DNA of 64,000 bases from contig DASRMP010000003.1 of assembly GCA_035647855.1 (NCBI GenBank), positions 62,001-126,000 on the forward strand. The letters are read 5' to 3'. The position numbers and the translations under genes are program-made. This stretch comes from JAAZBW01 sp035647855 (GTDB taxonomy: Bacteria; Actinomycetota; Actinomycetes; Actinomycetales; Actinomycetaceae). Of this stretch, positions 63,316 to 64,000 are shown piece after piece. Position 1 is the stretch's first letter; the number at the start of each line of letters is the position of its first letter. Under the pieces are notes generated by a model. The model saw nothing but the letters and a program-made list of their open reading frames with translations, did no database searches and was not told the DNA's origin.

Positions 63316-63584
63316 CCGCGTCTCCGGGCAGGCTTCCCGACCGTGTGGCGCACGTCCGCGATCGGGTGGGAAGCCGTCTCCATGGGTGTTTCGTTGCCAG
63401 TCAAGCAAATGCAGCGTTCTCTGCCCGCAACGGGCCTCCCCGACGGGGGAGAGCGGAGATTTCCGTCGCGTTCTGTGACTTCTGTGAGAGTTTCGGCGGC
63501 GGGTGCTGGTTTCGTGCGGTCCGGGGGCGCTTTTCAGCCTGTTCGACCGGCAGCGGAGCCTCTTGAACCGGTGGTGAAGCGACA
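63316..63584. other. Gene-free interval before the repeat-motif region
   Basis: No frame here encodes a recognisable protein. The only structure is an imperfect inverted repeat, gcttcccgaccg ... cgggtgggaagc, at about 63329-63375. G/C content is similar to the genes but the stretch has more T-rich words. Confidence 0.45.
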
Positions 63585-63766
63585 ACTGTAGGCGTTTGAC
63601 CTCTAGTGTAGGCGTTTAACGGGCATAAAACACCTACAGAAGAAGCCAAACGCCTACGGTAGACGAATTTGCCGGTCCGGAGGGGCCGCAAACAGGCCGA
63701 AAAGGGGCCAAATCTGCTTCGCGGCGGGGTGTGCGCGGGTTCATAGGGTCGAAACCCCTACAGTAG
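63585..63766. repeat. Five copies of an AAACGCCTACAGTAG-like motif
   Basis: Minus-oriented at 63585-63597 and 63603-63617 (tgtaggcgttt), plus-oriented at 63628-63642 (aaacacctacagaag), 63648-63662 (aaacgcctacggtag) and 63752-63766 (aaacccctacagtag). The 3' part CTACNGTAG is itself palindromic. Spacing of the first four is about 18-25 bp. Looks like an operator or iteron-like cluster; no adjacent gene in the window explains it. Confidence 0.7.
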
Positions 63767-63846
63767 TGACCCGAATCCGTGGACGAGAGGCTCGCAGCCG
63801 CCGTCGACCCGCCCGCACCCGCGCAGCAGCGGCCAAGAACCGCACC

Positions 63847-63935
63847 AAAGAAACCCCGCGCGCCGGGATGAACCGTCCAGACACTGGACGCGGGCGGCCG
63901 GTCGCCGAAAGAAACCCCGCGCGCCGGGATGAACC
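63847..63935 (+). CRISPR. Two-repeat CRISPR remnant with type I-E geometry
   Basis: Two identical 28-bp repeats at 63847-63874 and 63908-63935 (start aaagaaaccccgcg, end ccgggatgaacc) with a 33-bp unique spacer, period 61 bp. The CCCCGCG...CGGGATGAACC shape is that of type I-E repeats. No third repeat is found at the expected 63969 or upstream at 63786. No cas gene is in the window. It may be a trailer end, an orphan array or a chance pair. Confidence 0.7.
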
Positions 63936-64000
63936 TCTATCTGCACCCGCCCGGCCAAGGATCGGATGCGCCCTATTCGCAACACGATCTAGGATCGCGA

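Noticed and set aside
63969..63996. Third CRISPR repeat at the expected 61-bp spacing
   Set aside because: The sequence there does not resemble the 28-bp repeat, so the array was limited to two copies.

Overview
This is a high-GC actinobacterial chromosome window. The signs are a WhiB3/WhiD-type regulator, a GuaB3-type second IMPDH-family protein, a zinc-ribbon S14 (rpsZ), an actinobacterial YbdK-family ligase, the fused Nnr repair enzyme, GTG/TTG starts, and many genes whose start codon lies 6-7 nt after a TAnnnT -10 box (leaderless transcription). A phosphoketolase-Pta-AckA set, a SdhCAB complex with a diheme-type SdhC, and a TRAP transporter suggest a facultative, acetate-producing organism, perhaps near Actinomycetaceae. 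The genus cannot be fixed from the window.

Layout. 1-3930: end of the str operon (rpsG fragment, fusA, tuf) and a strong terminator. 3930-5450: a 1.5 kb gene-free stretch full of layered repeats. 5454-21287: S10, spc and alpha clusters in one direction (rpsJ to rplO, secY-adk-map, infA-rpmJ-rpsM-rpsK-rpoA-rplQ), ended by a 25-bp-stem hairpin shared with a convergent ROK-family gene. 22193-27948: truA, a DUF5709-like acidic protein, rplM-rpsI, glmM, a DedA protein, coaA. 28036-35337: tightly overlapping run glmS-acpS-nnr-alr-tsaE-(unknown membrane protein)-tsaB-rimI. 35401-40395: sdhCAB, then the scar of an aromatic meta-cleavage locus, in which a truncated semialdehyde dehydrogenase is fused head-to-head with a truncated 2-oxopent-4-enoate hydratase. 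These separate rimI from tsaD (40519-41562).

41584-42422 is an 839-bp non-coding element with 45-bp terminal inverted repeats. It contains the same two repeat families and the same central palindrome as the 3930-5450 stretch, which makes a pair of intergenic elements the most unusual thing here. After it come a YbdK-type ligase, a C-terminally shortened methyltransferase, groES under a CIRCE operator, whiB3, guaB, nagA, a DEDDh exonuclease, guaB3, fumC and a membrane acyltransferase. 53124-58987 is the phosphoketolase pathway (ackA, pta, xfp on the minus strand). 59087-63265 holds SURF1 and a DctPQM TRAP transporter with its terminator. The last 700 bp have no convincing gene but carry five copies of an AAACGCCTACAGTAG-like motif and a two-repeat CRISPR remnant with type I-E geometry.

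Functionally, the window joins translation, protein export and transcription with tRNA t6A synthesis (tsaE, tsaB, tsaD), amino-sugar supply for the wall (glmM, glmS, nagA, alr), purine supply (guaB, guaB3) and central carbon metabolism (sdhCAB, fumC, xfp-pta-ackA).
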